Position numbers and translations under genes: made by a program
IMG/VR virus record: IMGVR_UViG_3300032242_000655
Location: 1-39,202 of that record
Origin: a virus
DNA length: 39,202 bases
Direction: 5' to 3' (one strand)
The notes under the pieces: generated by a model
Seen by the model: only the letters and a program-made list of their open reading frames with translations
Database searches by the model: none
What the model was told of the DNA's origin: nothing
Shown: positions 39,093 to 39,202 of the stretch, piece after piece
Layout: each line of letters begins with the position of its first letter
How positions within the stretch are numbered: position 1 is the stretch's first letter

Positions 39093-39202
39093 AAACCCCG
39101 CTCGAAGCCTACTTGGACCGCGCAACTGAAATGATTGAAAAATTGGAGAAGTGGGGTGGCCCCGAAAATATGTATCTGGTGGACATCCTGCGCATGGGGC
39201 GG
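39080..39202 (+). CDS. Partial gene at the right edge
   Basis: Only the first 41 codons are seen (METVKTPLEAYLDRATEMIE, then KLEKWGGPENMYLVDIL). GAGG at 39069-39072 precedes ATG 39080 by seven bases. The helical start is hydrophilic. No family can be assigned from this fragment. Confidence 0.7.
   Translation, partial: METVKTPLEAYLDRATEMIEKLEKWGGPENMYLVDILRMGR

Noticed and set aside
1-39202. tRNA genes, CRISPR arrays, insertion sequences, integrase or attachment sites
   Set aside because: No cloverleaf, regularly spaced repeats, transposase or integrase motif was found by reading; repeats seen are within fibre genes.

Overview
The window is a stretch of a tailed double-stranded DNA phage genome (or a closely related prophage). 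It holds most of the virion genes, the lysis genes, a leftward recombination/accessory operon and the start of a rightward replication operon. A short-tailed (podovirus-like) particle is the best fit: there are two small head-tail adaptor-like proteins and a 671-residue nozzle-like protein, but no tail tape measure, tail tube, sheath or baseplate genes. Terminase and portal are not seen and probably lie just upstream of base 1. The host is most likely an alphaproteobacterium, because the phage carries a GcrA-like regulator (a family typical of that class) and a holin resembling the gene-transfer-agent 3-TM holin family.

Layout. Bases 41-4458 (+) hold head genes: a conserved head-region protein, a decoration-type protein, the probable major capsid protein, a 377-aa structural protein, then four small basic proteins with a very strong terminator among them. 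Bases 4460-6700 (+) hold a structural protein, a first adaptor-like protein and a Cys4 protein. Bases 6693-14434 (+) hold four long, repetitive tail-fibre genes interrupted by an HNH/AP2 homing endonuclease. Bases 14437-15595 (+) hold a duplicated small-gene module. Bases 15625-18701 (+) hold a second adaptor, the nozzle and a small beta protein. Bases 18763-27485 (+) hold large internal or ejection-type proteins (one with a lytic transglycosylase domain and an embedded S74-type segment) and a GNAT acetyltransferase. Bases 27488-29152 (+) hold two more fibre proteins. Bases 29154-30995 (+) hold the lysis cassette, which ends in a UUCG-loop terminator.

Bases 36517 down to 31035 (-) form a compact leftward operon, mostly with overlapping stop/start codons. 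It holds a Tat-signal protein, small membrane proteins, a coiled-coil protein, a GcrA-like regulator, a HicA-like protein, a DUF6378-like protein, then YqaJ-type exonuclease plus ERF annealing protein, a DUF1367-like protein, a small protein with an SSB-like tail, an HNH nuclease, a DUF551-like protein, two unknowns and a winged-helix protein. Bases 36601-39202 (+) run rightward: Cro-like regulator, DUF1064-like nuclease, winged-helix replication protein, an out-of-frame overlapping loader-like ORF, and further small genes to the window edge. Between the two early operons (36521-36600) lie back-to-back promoters that look like a lambda-type left/right switch.

No integrase, CI-type repressor, tRNA, CRISPR array, insertion sequence or reverse transcriptase was seen. 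Several genes too short for routine ORF calling were found by reading (3828, 4294, 14437, 14847, 34661-, 36026-, 38928). Family names come from recognising motifs by eye. No database search was possible.
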